From: JAKORR01 sp964608495
Lineage (GTDB): Bacteria; Armatimonadota; Zipacnadia; Zipacnadales; FEN-943
Assembly (NCBI GenBank): GCA_964608495.1
Contig: CAZSOQ010000003.1
Span: 1 to 49,573, forward strand
Length of the DNA stretch: 49,573 nt
Direction: 5' to 3'
Under the pieces are notes generated by a model, which saw only the letters and a list, made by a program, of their open reading frames with translations, did no database searches and was not told the origin of the DNA. Positions 15,395-23,332 of this stretch are shown here, in pieces. The stretch's first letter is position 1; the number at the start of each line of letters is the position of its first letter. The translations under genes were made by a program, and so were the position numbers.

Positions 15395-16132
15395 GTGAGG
15401 CCTGAAGAGATCGAGCGCATGTACCGCCTCGAGGATACCTACTGGTGGTTCATCGCCAGGCGGGCTCTGGTGCGCGCGCTGCTGGCGCGCGGCGGCGTGC
15501 CGGAGGGGGGGCTGGTGCTCGATGCGGGCTGTGGGACCGGCGGCACCTTCGCAGCCCTGGGCGACCGGTGGCGGGCGATGGGCGTGGACGTGAGTCCCGC
15601 GGCCGTCGGCCTGGCGAGGCAACGCGGCATGGAGCTGGCCGCCGTGGGGAACGTCGAGGCCCTGCCCCTCGTGGACTCCGCCTTCGATGCGGTGGTGAAC
15701 TGCGATGTGGTGGAGCACCTCGAGCGGGACGTGCAGGGCATGGCCGAGATGCTGCGAGTGACGAAGCCCGGGGGCCTGTTGGTACTGACGGCGCCGGCCC
15801 TGCCCTTCCTCTGGAGCGACCACGACGAGGCGCTGTGCCACCTGCGCAGGTACACGCGCAGGGAGTTGCGGGACAAGCTCACGCAGGCGGGCTGGCGGGT
15901 CGAGTGGCTGAACTACAGCGTCTCGCTGCTGCTGCCGGCCATCGCTGCCGTGCGGATCTTCCGCAGGGCGCGGCGCGGGCGCGGCGCGCCGAAGGTTGAC
16001 CTGTTCGAGATGCCCCCACTGGTCAACGCCACGCTCGAGATGGTCTGTCGCGCGGACAATTGGCTGGCCACTCGGGTGGCCATGCCGCCGGGCGCTTCGC
16101 TGGTGGCGTTGGCCCGAAGGCCCCAGGCCTAG
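15395..16132 (+). CDS. class I SAM-dependent methyltransferase
   Basis: 245 residues from GTG 15395 with GGGAG nine bases upstream. Motif I is VLDAGCGTGGTFAAL near residue 41, followed by MGVDVSPAAVGLARQRG, FDAVVNCDVVEHL (motif II region), and MLRVTKPGGLLVLTAPALP. The segment LWSDHDEALCHLRRYTRREL is typical of the Methyltransf_11 group in cell-surface polysaccharide and lipid clusters. A hydrophobic helix near residue 180 (YSVSLLLPAIAAVRIF) with basic residues after it may lie on the membrane. Divergent from lexA, and 97 bases before a TIM-barrel gene on the same strand. A polysaccharide export gene lies further downstream on the other strand, which fits an envelope role, though weakly. Confidence 0.85.
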   Translation: MRPEEIERMYRLEDTYWWFIARRALVRALLARGGVPEGGLVLDAGCGTGGTFAALGDRWRAMGVDVSPAAVGLARQRGMELAAVGNVEALPLVDSAFDAVVNCDVVEHLERDVQGMAEMLRVTKPGGLLVLTAPALPFLWSDHDEALCHLRRYTRRELRDKLTQAGWRVEWLNYSVSLLLPAIAAVRIFRRARRGRGAPKVDLFEMPPLVNATLEMVCRADNWLATRVAMPPGASLVALARRPQA

Positions 16133-16229
16133 AGGTGGTCCGGGGGCCGCGCTTCGTCGCTATCGCCGCAGGGAGCAGGAGTCGCCGGCGACAGGGCGAA
16201 GGGAGCACCGCAGTGGGCGGAGGCCGCGA

Positions 16230-17201
16230 ATGCACGTCGGCTTGGTCGTGACAGCGCCGCCGGACGTCCTGGATCACGTGCCCCTTGCTCTCATGGAACG
16301 AGCAGGCGTGTGGGCGCTGTTTCTGCGGTGCTATGAGGACGAGATGCGGTGGCGTTCGCCGGCTGTGATGACCTTCGCCCAACGCACGCGGGAGCAGCGT
16401 CTGCGACTGTTCCTCCTCCCCGCCGGCTATGGGATCCTCGCCTGCGAACAGCACCCCTCGAGCCTGTTCCTGCAGGTGCATCCCGAGACGCGTCAGGTGG
16501 ACAACCGCGGCCGCAAGCTGCCACGGGCCTGCCCCAACAACCCGCGCTACCTGGAGTGGTTCACCACCTCGGTGCGCACGCTGGCGTGGATGATCGAGGC
16601 GGACGGGTTCGCGTGGGAAGAGCCGGGCTTCCACTTCGGCCGCGGCTCCTGGGCCTGCCGATGTCGCTACTGCCAGGAGCTCTACTCGGGCCGCGACCCC
16701 AAGCCGCTGCCCACGGAGCTCACGCCGGCCGCGGCGGCCCTGCGTCAGCAGAGCGTGGCCATGCTCGTCGCCGCGGCCAGCGCCGCGATAAAGAGCGTGG
16801 ACAGCAACCTGGCGTCGCTGGTGATGCCGACGCCGGGAGCCCAGACGGGGGCGGTGCCGACGGGCAGTGAGAACTGGCGGCTGCTGGAGTCCACGGAGGG
16901 TGTGGACGGGCTGGTGCTCACCTGGCCGCCCGAGGCCTACGGCGAGGCGGGCGTGGGCGGAGCGACGGGGCTGTACACGGCGTCGCGGGCGTGGCTGGGC
17001 GGCTCGACGCCCGTGCTGCTGCGCCTGCTCTGCCCACCGGACCTAACCGACGTCGAGATCGTGCTGCAGCAGCTCAAGCAGCTTGGGGCCCAGGCGGTGC
17101 TGCTCGAGGACGGCTCCCTGTCGCTGACCCAGGGACGTCCCGGCCGGAGGGCCGAGGAGCTGCTGGATGTGGTCAGGACCGTCACGCGGGCCGGGCGGTA
17201 G
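16230..17201 (+). CDS. TIM-barrel-like protein with CxCxxC cluster, unknown function
   Basis: 323 residues from ATG 16230 with GGAGG six bases upstream. I do not recognise a named family. It lacks a signal peptide. The block AWEEPGFHFGRG followed by SWACRCRYCQELY (residues about 130-147) is like the active-site strand of glycosidase-type TIM barrels, where a D/E and a C-x-C-x-x-C element follow one another. Later strands DGLVLTWPPEAYG, GGSTPVLLRLLCPPD and AQAVLLEDGSLSL suit a beta/alpha barrel. The small cysteine cluster could bind zinc or a cluster. Its neighbours are a methyltransferase upstream and, convergent, a polysaccharide export protein. Sugar-related chemistry is plausible but not shown. 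Confidence 0.7.
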   Translation: MHVGLVVTAPPDVLDHVPLALMERAGVWALFLRCYEDEMRWRSPAVMTFAQRTREQRLRLFLLPAGYGILACEQHPSSLFLQVHPETRQVDNRGRKLPRACPNNPRYLEWFTTSVRTLAWMIEADGFAWEEPGFHFGRGSWACRCRYCQELYSGRDPKPLPTELTPAAAALRQQSVAMLVAAASAAIKSVDSNLASLVMPTPGAQTGAVPTGSENWRLLESTEGVDGLVLTWPPEAYGEAGVGGATGLYTASRAWLGGSTPVLLRLLCPPDLTDVEIVLQQLKQLGAQAVLLEDGSLSLTQGRPGRRAEELLDVVRTVTRAGR

Positions 17202-17315
17202 GCGCGGATTGCGCCCTGCGCGGGAGCGACACCTCGGCCCGCGGGCGCGCGGACAGGGCCTTCGAGTTGGCACGGGAACCCACGCCGGCGAGACCGCGAG
17301 GCCTGGCCGGGCCTG

Positions 17316-18968
17316 CTAGTCCAGCAGGGCGCTGAAGGCGCCGATTGTCCAGAAGAGACGGCCAAGGTCCTGCCAGCTGAACCTGGTGCCGCGGGCGCCG
17401 ATGTAGACTATGTCCCCCGGCTTGAGCACGACACCCACGGGCGCCTTGCCCTTGCGGATGTCCCCCAGCTTCACCTGCACGTGCTCGGTGCTGCCATCGG
17501 GCCGCGGTCGGACGATGTGCACCTCGTTGGGGTCGGCACGTTCGCCGAAGCCCCCGGCGGCAACCAGGGCATCCATCAGCGGGACGCCTTCGTCGGGGCA
17601 CGGGATGGCACGGCCACCCGAACCGCTGACAGCGCCCAGGACATAAACCTTGTCGAGGGCCGGCACGAAGATCACGTCGCCGGGCTCGAGATCGATGTTG
17701 CGCTCCAGCTCCGCGTTCTCGAGCATCGCCCTGTAGTTGACCACTAGCTGCTCGTCGCCGCGGAGGATGCAGACGCGCGTGGTGTCGCCCTCGGGGGTAA
17801 TGCCCACGGAGGTGAGGATTCGCAGGGCGTCGCGCTTCTTGATCCGGCTCATGTCCAGGGAGCCGGGCCTGGCCACCGAGCCGGCCAGGAGCACCTCCTG
17901 GAGGTCGGCCTCCGGGATGACCAGGACATCCCCAGGGTTGAGGACGAGTTGGTCAGCGAGGGCGCCGGTGTCTATGAGAGCCCGCAGGTCCACCGGGCGG
18001 CTTCCCTCGCCGCTGACGATCTTGGCGTTGGACAGGTCGGCGTTGGGCAGGATCTGGCCGGCCCGCCCGAGGGCGATGAGGACGGGGACGGGCTCGCCGC
18101 TGACAAAGACGGTGGGCGCGGACACCTGGCCTACGATGGAGATGTGCTTGGCCTTGCGGACGACAACCACATCCCCGGCCTTCAGCTCCAGGTCCTGGGA
18201 CATGTCGCCCTCGCCGAAGAGCTTCTGCAGGTCCACGTTGGTGCTGCCGCCCTTCTTGTGGAGGATAACGGCGGAGGCGGGATCGGCATCGGCAGACAGT
18301 CCGCCGGCCGCGCGGCCGATGAGCTCAAGCACCGTGATGCGCTCGCCCGCCACGGGAGGGATGCTGACGGGTCGGGCGACGGCGCCCACCACGGTGATGC
18401 GGTCGCTCTGCTCGGGCACGAAGATCACATCGCCGTAGCGCAGAAGCATGGCTTCCTGGACGCCCTGAGCGGACTTCCAGCCGCTGAGGTCAAGCTGGAC
18501 GGGGTGCTTGCCAGGGCGGGTGAGGGTGACCTGGGCCAGGTCGGCGTCGGCGCGAAGGCCGGCGGCGATGACGCCGTCGAGGACGGTGGCGCCGAAGGGA
18601 AGGACTAGTGGGCCGGGCTGCTGCACGGCGCCGCCCACGTAGACCTTGCGCTCGGATTCAAGCTCGTTGATGGTGACGACGACGTGGGGGCGGCGGATCA
18701 GGCTCGAGAGGGCGACGACGATCGCCTCCTGGGCCTGGGGGACAGTGAGGTCCCCGGCCTGGACGCTGCCGATGGCCGGTATATTGATGCGCCCGCTGGG
18801 AGCCACACGGTATTGCCCGCTGAGCTCCTTCTCGCCCGTCACCTCCACCTGGAGGAGGTCCCCAGGGCCAAGGAGGTAATCAGCCCCAAGGCGCTCACCG
18901 CCCCTGGCGGTGTTCGGTAGCAGCAGACAGAGGCATAGCGCCGATAGAAGCCAGTGACGCAGCACCAT
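17316..18968 (-). CDS. polysaccharide export protein with five SLBB repeats (Wza-like)
   Basis: 550 residues from ATG 18968 (GGAG nine bases upstream). A signal peptide (residues 1-24, LLSALCLCLLLPNTARG) is followed by a Poly_export domain (YLLGPGDLLQVEV, GRINIPAIG). Then come five SLBB-type repeats, each beginning with a strand such as VYVGGAVQQPGPL, ITVVGAVARPVSI, ISIVGQVSAPTVF, VLLAGSVARPGSL and VYVLGAVSGSGG, and most closed by a GDVIFVP-like strand. The C-terminus (SWQDLGRLFWTIGAFSALLD) resembles the terminal helix that forms the outer-membrane pore in Wza, which implies a diderm envelope. There is no lipobox. No Wzc, Wzx/Wzy or glycosyltransferase genes are nearby, so it looks detached from its biosynthetic cluster. 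Confidence 0.9.
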   Translation of the reverse strand: MVLRHWLLSALCLCLLLPNTARGGERLGADYLLGPGDLLQVEVTGEKELSGQYRVAPSGRINIPAIGSVQAGDLTVPQAQEAIVVALSSLIRRPHVVVTINELESERKVYVGGAVQQPGPLVLPFGATVLDGVIAAGLRADADLAQVTLTRPGKHPVQLDLSGWKSAQGVQEAMLLRYGDVIFVPEQSDRITVVGAVARPVSIPPVAGERITVLELIGRAAGGLSADADPASAVILHKKGGSTNVDLQKLFGEGDMSQDLELKAGDVVVVRKAKHISIVGQVSAPTVFVSGEPVPVLIALGRAGQILPNADLSNAKIVSGEGSRPVDLRALIDTGALADQLVLNPGDVLVIPEADLQEVLLAGSVARPGSLDMSRIKKRDALRILTSVGITPEGDTTRVCILRGDEQLVVNYRAMLENAELERNIDLEPGDVIFVPALDKVYVLGAVSGSGGRAIPCPDEGVPLMDALVAAGGFGERADPNEVHIVRPRPDGSTEHVQVKLGDIRKGKAPVGVVLKPGDIVYIGARGTRFSWQDLGRLFWTIGAFSALLD

Positions 18969-19009
18969 AGCGTGATTCTCCGTATCTCGCCCCACGGCTT
19001 TGGTGCTCA

Positions 19010-19039
19010 ATGATAGGCGGCGCGTGTCGCCTGTGTCAA
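19010..19039 (-). promoter_or_regulatory. strong promoter of the SLBB export gene
   Basis: Minus strand TTGACA (plus 19034-19039), an 18-base spacer, TATCAT (19010-19015), about 45 bases upstream of the start codon at 18968. The -35 is a perfect consensus and the -10 matches five of six. Confidence 0.7.
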
Positions 19040-19170
19040 GCTTGGGGAGGCCGCGGAGCCAGGTTCGGCGGCCGGAGGCGAACCTCCCTGGGCACCGGAG
19101 CGTCTTACCCAGGAGGGAACCCGAGGCCCGGCAGGGGCTCGGCCAGCGCGGCTTTGGGGGACGGTTTGGG

Positions 19171-19200
19171 TTGCTAGGGAACGCGGCGCGCTGCTATACT
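19171..19200 (+). promoter_or_regulatory. promoter of the ftsEX operon with extended -10
   Basis: TTGCTA (19171-19176), 18-base spacer, TATACT (19195-19200) directly preceded by TGC. The predicted transcript starts about 68 bases before the ftsE ATG. This and the SLBB promoter account for the 306-base divergent gap 18969-19274; I see nothing else in it. Confidence 0.65.
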
Positions 19201-19274
19201 AGCCCGGGCGCTCAAGGCAACGGCTGCAGCACCATACGGCAGCAACCCTGGCGGCTCTCATACCCAGATCACCG

Positions 19275-19961
19275 ATGGTCTATCTCGAAGACGTCACAGT
19301 CGTATATCCCAACGGCACGCGCGCGGTAACCGAGGTTTCCCTGCACATCGAACGCGGGGAGTTCGTCTTCATCGTCGGGCCATCCGGGTCCGGGAAGAGC
19401 ACCCTCCTGCAACTGATCTACAGGGAGATTCCCCCCACGGCGGGGCGGGTGATCGTGGCATCGCAAGACGTCACGGCCCTTCTGGGCTCGCGGGTGCCCT
19501 ACCTGCGCCGGATCGTGGGGGTCGTGTTCCAGGACTTCCGGCTTCTCCCGGAGAGGACCGTGTGGGAGAACGTGGGGTTCGCCCTGGACGTGGTGGGGGC
19601 CTCCAGGCGGGAGAAGTTCCGCAGAGTGCCGGTGGCACTGGAGCTGGTGGGGCTGGCCGAGAAGGCTCAGGTCTACCCGAACGAGCTGTCGGCGGGCGAA
19701 CAGCAAAGGGTCTCGATAGCTCGGGCGCTGGTCAACGCGCCCCAGGTGTTGCTGGCGGACGAGCCGACGGGGAATCTGGACCCCGAGATCTCCTGGGAGA
19801 TCGTGCAGATCCTGGCCGACATCGCGGACCGAGGCACCACGGTTATCGTGGCAACGCACGACAGGGAGATCGTTAATCGGCTGAGGCGGCGAGTGGTCAG
19901 TATCACCAGCGGACGGATAGTGAGAGACGACCGCTCTGGTGGCGGATACGATGACGCTTAA
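19275..19961 (+). CDS. ftsE: cell division ATP-binding protein FtsE
   Basis: 228 residues. An ABC ATPase: Walker A GPSGSGKST (about 37-45), Q-loop VVFQDFRLLPERTV, signature LSAGEQQR, Walker B VLLADEPTGNLD, switch ATHDREIV. The VYPNGTRAV N-terminus and the Q-loop sequence are typical of FtsE rather than LolD or MacB. With FtsX it transmits an ATP-driven conformational signal across the membrane to a periplasmic peptidoglycan hydrolase at the division site. The ATG at 19275 has only a weak ribosome site. The 3' end overlaps ftsX by 11 bases. The next genes encode the hydrolase and a protease, which agrees with this role. Confidence 0.95.
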   Translation: MVYLEDVTVVYPNGTRAVTEVSLHIERGEFVFIVGPSGSGKSTLLQLIYREIPPTAGRVIVASQDVTALLGSRVPYLRRIVGVVFQDFRLLPERTVWENVGFALDVVGASRREKFRRVPVALELVGLAEKAQVYPNELSAGEQQRVSIARALVNAPQVLLADEPTGNLDPEISWEIVQILADIADRGTTVIVATHDREIVNRLRRRVVSITSGRIVRDDRSGGGYDDA

Positions 19962-20826
19962 TACGCTGGAATTCCTGCTACAAGAGAGCTGGACGTCTAT
20001 CAGGAGGAATGGGATTATCTCGGCGGCGGCCGTGACAAACATCACGGTAGTACTCATAGTAGCCGGAATCTTTGTGCTTCTGTCCGCAAACGTTGACTTC
20101 TGGCTGGGCGCTCAGGCCAAGAAGGCGACGATCACGGTAGACCTGGCCGCCGACGCCGACACGGGCGAGGTAGAGGCGGCGATGCTGGCTGACGAGCGCG
20201 TCGCGCGGACCCAATTCCGGACGAAGGACGAGAATCTGCGCGATCTCTTCCAGCGGCAGGGCTGGGACCTCAAGACGATGAAGTACCTGGACAACCCTCT
20301 GCCCGACTCGCTCGTGGTGGAGACGGTGAACCCGGAGGACGTGCCTGCCGTTGGGCAGATGGCGAGCGGCGTGAAGGGTGTCACAGGGGTGCACTACGCG
20401 CAGGACGTGGCGGTGCGGCTGCTTAAGCTGATCCGCGGGGCGAAGCTGACGGGGGCGGCGCTGAGCATGGTTTTGGCGGCGGCGGCTCTGGTCGTCGTAG
20501 CGACGACCATCAGGCTGACGATCTACGCGCGACGGCGTGAGATCAGGATTATGCAGCTTGTCGGAGCGACGCACTGGTTCGTGCGCCTTCCCTTCCTGCT
20601 GGAGGGGGTCATGTACGGGGCGGGCAGCGGGATGATCTCGGCGGTCTTCCTGTTGGCGGGCTACGCCTACCTCGACGAGCAGGTCGACAAGACACTCCCG
20701 TTCTTGCAGCTAGTGTTCGGCCCGAGGGCTTTGGCCTTGCTGGGGCTGGGCAGCGTGGCCGCGGGACTGGTCCTGGGCTTGGCGGGCAGTGTGCTGGCGA
20801 CGCGGGAGTACCTGCGGGAGGTATGA
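19951..20826 (+). CDS. ftsX: cell division protein FtsX (ABC-type permease)
   Basis: 291 residues from ATG 19951 (GGTGGCGG six bases upstream); GTG 19939 would add four residues. One N-terminal helix (AAVTNITVVLIVAGIFVLLS), an extracytoplasmic domain (about 55-170) with the FtsX_ECD pattern FRTKDENLRDLFQRQGWD, DNPLPDSLVV and GVKGVTGVHY, then three C-terminal helices with the loop IYARRREIRIMQLVGATHWFV. The family docks an EnvC/PcsB-type coiled-coil protein on its outer domain. It follows ftsE with overlap and precedes the M23 hydrolase gene by three bases, so the three are certainly one operon. Confidence 0.95.
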   Translation: MTLNTLEFLLQESWTSIRRNGIISAAAVTNITVVLIVAGIFVLLSANVDFWLGAQAKKATITVDLAADADTGEVEAAMLADERVARTQFRTKDENLRDLFQRQGWDLKTMKYLDNPLPDSLVVETVNPEDVPAVGQMASGVKGVTGVHYAQDVAVRLLKLIRGAKLTGAALSMVLAAAALVVVATTIRLTIYARRREIRIMQLVGATHWFVRLPFLLEGVMYGAGSGMISAVFLLAGYAYLDEQVDKTLPFLQLVFGPRALALLGLGSVAAGLVLGLAGSVLATREYLREV

Positions 20827-20829
20827 GCG

Positions 20830-21948
20830 ATGAGACGACGGCTGGCACGAGGTCTGGCAGCGGCTCTGGGCATTACGCTAATGGTTGGGCTGGCCCAGGT
20901 GGCAACGGCCCAGTCGAGCTCCCAGTTGCGCCAGATCAGGCGCAGCAAGTCCAGGGTGCAGCAGAAGCTGCGCACGGTGAAGACCAAGCAGAAGGTGGCG
21001 GAGAACAAGCTCGTTCAGGCCCAGCAGGAGTTGGACGGGGCGCGGGCGCGGCTGCGCGCGGCGCGAGCGCAGTTGAGGGCCACGAGGGACCACATCACAC
21101 GCGTCAGGAAGGAACTGGCCGGGACGGAAGCCAGGCTCAAGCAGCACGAGGCCGCCTTCGGGGAGCGACTGCGCACGCTGTACGCGTCGTCACAGCCGAC
21201 GGCCCTGGCGCTGGTTCTGGAGGTATCCGACTACGAGGACCTGAGCAACCGGGTGCGATTCGCCAAGATGGTGGCCGACCAGGACCACGAGCTGCTGGTA
21301 CGGCTGGTGCAGTTCGGGGAGAAGCTGTCCAACCGGAAGGCCGAACTGGGCCGCCTGGAGGCCCAGCAGGCCGTTTACCACTCCCAGGTTCAGGCCGAGA
21401 CGAAGCAGGTTGCCGTGCAGGAGCACAAGACGCGCCAGCTCCTCAGCAACATCACGAGCGACAGGGAGCGACTGGAGTCCGAGCTGGCCGAACTGGACGC
21501 CGAGTCAAGGCGCATAGAGCAGATGCTGGCATCGTCGGGCAGGTCCTACAGGTACAGCGGGAAATGGTCGGGCAGCTTGCTGAAGCCCGTACCCGGGAGG
21601 GTAAGCAGCGGGTTCGGGATGCGGATGCACCCCATCTTGCACTACCGACGGATGCACACCGGGGTGGACCTCTCGGCCTCGAGTGGCACCCCGATCAGGG
21701 CGGCGGACAAGGGATTGGTGGTATACGCGGGCTGGCGCGGCGGGTACGGCAAGTGTGTTATCATAGACCACGGCAGCGGGGTCGCGACCCTCTACGCCCA
21801 CATGTCCAGCATCAGTGTGGGGGCGGGGTGTGTGGTGTCGAGGGGCTCGGTCATCGGGGCGGTGGGCAGCACGGGGCTGTCCACGGGGCCCCATCTGCAT
21901 TTCGAGGTGCGAAAGAACGGCCGGCCAGTTGACCCGCTGTCCTACTAG
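20830..21948 (+). CDS. EnvC-like murein hydrolase: coiled coil plus M23 (LytM) peptidase
   Basis: 372 residues, GGGAGG upstream. A signal peptide (1-28, ending VGLAQVATAQ), a long coiled coil (about 30-235, for example RARLRAARAQLRATRDHITR), then an M23 endopeptidase domain (about 250-372). Metal and catalytic residues look complete: His276-x3-Asp280 (MHTGVDLS), a His in TLYAHMSS, and His355-x-His357 (HLHFEV). E. coli EnvC has lost its metal ligands and only activates amidases; this protein should cut peptidoglycan cross-links itself. Position directly behind ftsEX matches the FtsX-regulated hydrolases EnvC and PcsB. Activity would be gated by FtsEX, by inference from context. Confidence 0.92.
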   Translation: MRRRLARGLAAALGITLMVGLAQVATAQSSSQLRQIRRSKSRVQQKLRTVKTKQKVAENKLVQAQQELDGARARLRAARAQLRATRDHITRVRKELAGTEARLKQHEAAFGERLRTLYASSQPTALALVLEVSDYEDLSNRVRFAKMVADQDHELLVRLVQFGEKLSNRKAELGRLEAQQAVYHSQVQAETKQVAVQEHKTRQLLSNITSDRERLESELAELDAESRRIEQMLASSGRSYRYSGKWSGSLLKPVPGRVSSGFGMRMHPILHYRRMHTGVDLSASSGTPIRAADKGLVVYAGWRGGYGKCVIIDHGSGVATLYAHMSSISVGAGCVVSRGSVIGAVGSTGLSTGPHLHFEVRKNGRPVDPLSY

Positions 21949-21979
21949 CCAAGCCGGTCTGCGAACGGAGGAGTCCTAC

Positions 21980-23296
21980 GTGAGGGCTGACAGCCGCCTC
22001 AAGCGGACGATTGTTGTCCTAGTGGTAGCCGCGAGCTTTGTCATTGGGGTCCTGGCGGGGCGAAGCGTGACACTGGTCGGCACAGCCGAGCCGGTGAGGA
22101 TGGCCGACATGGTGCCCCAGACGGTCAGGTTCCAGAAGGCCCTGGACGTGGCGTCGCCCACGGACCTGCGTCCACTGGCAACCTTCTGGGAAGTGCGCGA
22201 GAAGATCAAGCGCAACTTCGTCTTCCCCATCACGGATGACAGCCAGCTCACCTACGGGGCCATCCGCGGGATGCTCGAGTCGCTGGACGATCCCTATTCG
22301 CGGTTCATGACCCCGGAGGAGTACAGGGACTTCCAGTCCGAGAGCGAGAAGGGGCGGTTCTCGGGGATCGGGGCGGTGCTGGACAGGTACAAGAACCCTG
22401 ACACGGACGAGTGGCAGATAGTGGTCAGCTCAGTGCTGCCGGACGGGCCGGCGTCGAAGACGGCACTGAGGCCCGGTGACGTGATCGTGGGCGTGGACGA
22501 CAAGGGCGTGCAGGACCTGGCCCTGTACAAGGTGGTGGACCTGATCCGCGGCCAGGCGGGGACGGAAGTGAAGCTGACGGTGACGCGGCAGGGCCTGGCT
22601 GAGCCGCTGGAGATCACCATAGAGCGCGGGGACGTGGAGGTGCCAGCCGTCGAGTACGAGATGCTGCCGGGCAACATCGGCTATGTGTGGCTGAGGAACT
22701 TCAACCGCCAGGCACCAGCCAAGATGCGCGAGGCGCTGACGGACCTCAAGCAGAAGGGCATGAAGGGGCTACTGCTGGACCTGTCGCTGGACCCGGGAGG
22801 CATCCTGGACGTGGCGGTGGAAGTGGCGGACATGTTCATTGACGGCGGCCCGGTGGTGTGGATCCGAGAGCGCGGGGCCGAGCCGGAGGCGCTGACGGCC
22901 CGCAAGGATGTCTTGGTGCCCAAGGACTTCCCCATGGCCTGCCTCATTGACCACGGATCGGCCTCGGCGTCGGAGATCCTGGCGGGGTGCCTGCAGGACA
23001 CCAAGCGAGCCCCGATCGTCGGTCAGCACAGCTTCGGGAAGTCCAAGGTCCAGACGGTGATCGAGCTGAACGACCACTCCGCGCTGGTGCTTACCACGGC
23101 CATCTACCTCACGCCGCAGAAGCGCGATATCGGCGAGGAGTGGGGGAAGGGCAAGCGTGGCGTCAAGCCGGACGTGGAGTTCACCGACACGGACCCCGAT
23201 GCCCACACGACCTACAAGGACTGGCATGACGAGCAGAGGAAGAAGGCTGTCGAGTTCCTGCGCAAGCAGATGGCGGGCGAGGCCGCGGCTGGGTAG
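21980..23296 (+). CDS. S41 family C-terminal processing peptidase (CtpA-type)
   Basis: 438 residues from GTG 21980 (GGAGGAG upstream); the longer frame runs back into the hydrolase gene and is not real. An N-terminal membrane helix (about 8-27, TIVVLVVAASFVIGVLAG), a helical region with LDDPYSRFMTPEEYRDF, a PDZ domain (about 130-215, GPASKTALRPGDVIVGVDD), then the S41 core: YVWLRNFNRQ, LLLDLSLDPGGIL, Ser329 in GSASASE and Lys354 in FGKSKVQ, the serine-lysine dyad. The last motif is usually FGKGxVQ. Ctp proteases trim or degrade periplasmic proteins, including peptidoglycan hydrolases. Co-operonic placement 31 bases after the M23 gene suggests that the hydrolase or its partners are substrates. 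Confidence 0.93.
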   Translation: MRADSRLKRTIVVLVVAASFVIGVLAGRSVTLVGTAEPVRMADMVPQTVRFQKALDVASPTDLRPLATFWEVREKIKRNFVFPITDDSQLTYGAIRGMLESLDDPYSRFMTPEEYRDFQSESEKGRFSGIGAVLDRYKNPDTDEWQIVVSSVLPDGPASKTALRPGDVIVGVDDKGVQDLALYKVVDLIRGQAGTEVKLTVTRQGLAEPLEITIERGDVEVPAVEYEMLPGNIGYVWLRNFNRQAPAKMREALTDLKQKGMKGLLLDLSLDPGGILDVAVEVADMFIDGGPVVWIRERGAEPEALTARKDVLVPKDFPMACLIDHGSASASEILAGCLQDTKRAPIVGQHSFGKSKVQTVIELNDHSALVLTTAIYLTPQKRDIGEEWGKGKRGVKPDVEFTDTDPDAHTTYKDWHDEQRKKAVEFLRKQMAGEAAAG

Positions 23297-23332
23297 CGAG
23301 GGGACGCAGGCCGGCGTTGCCTGGGGGGCAAA

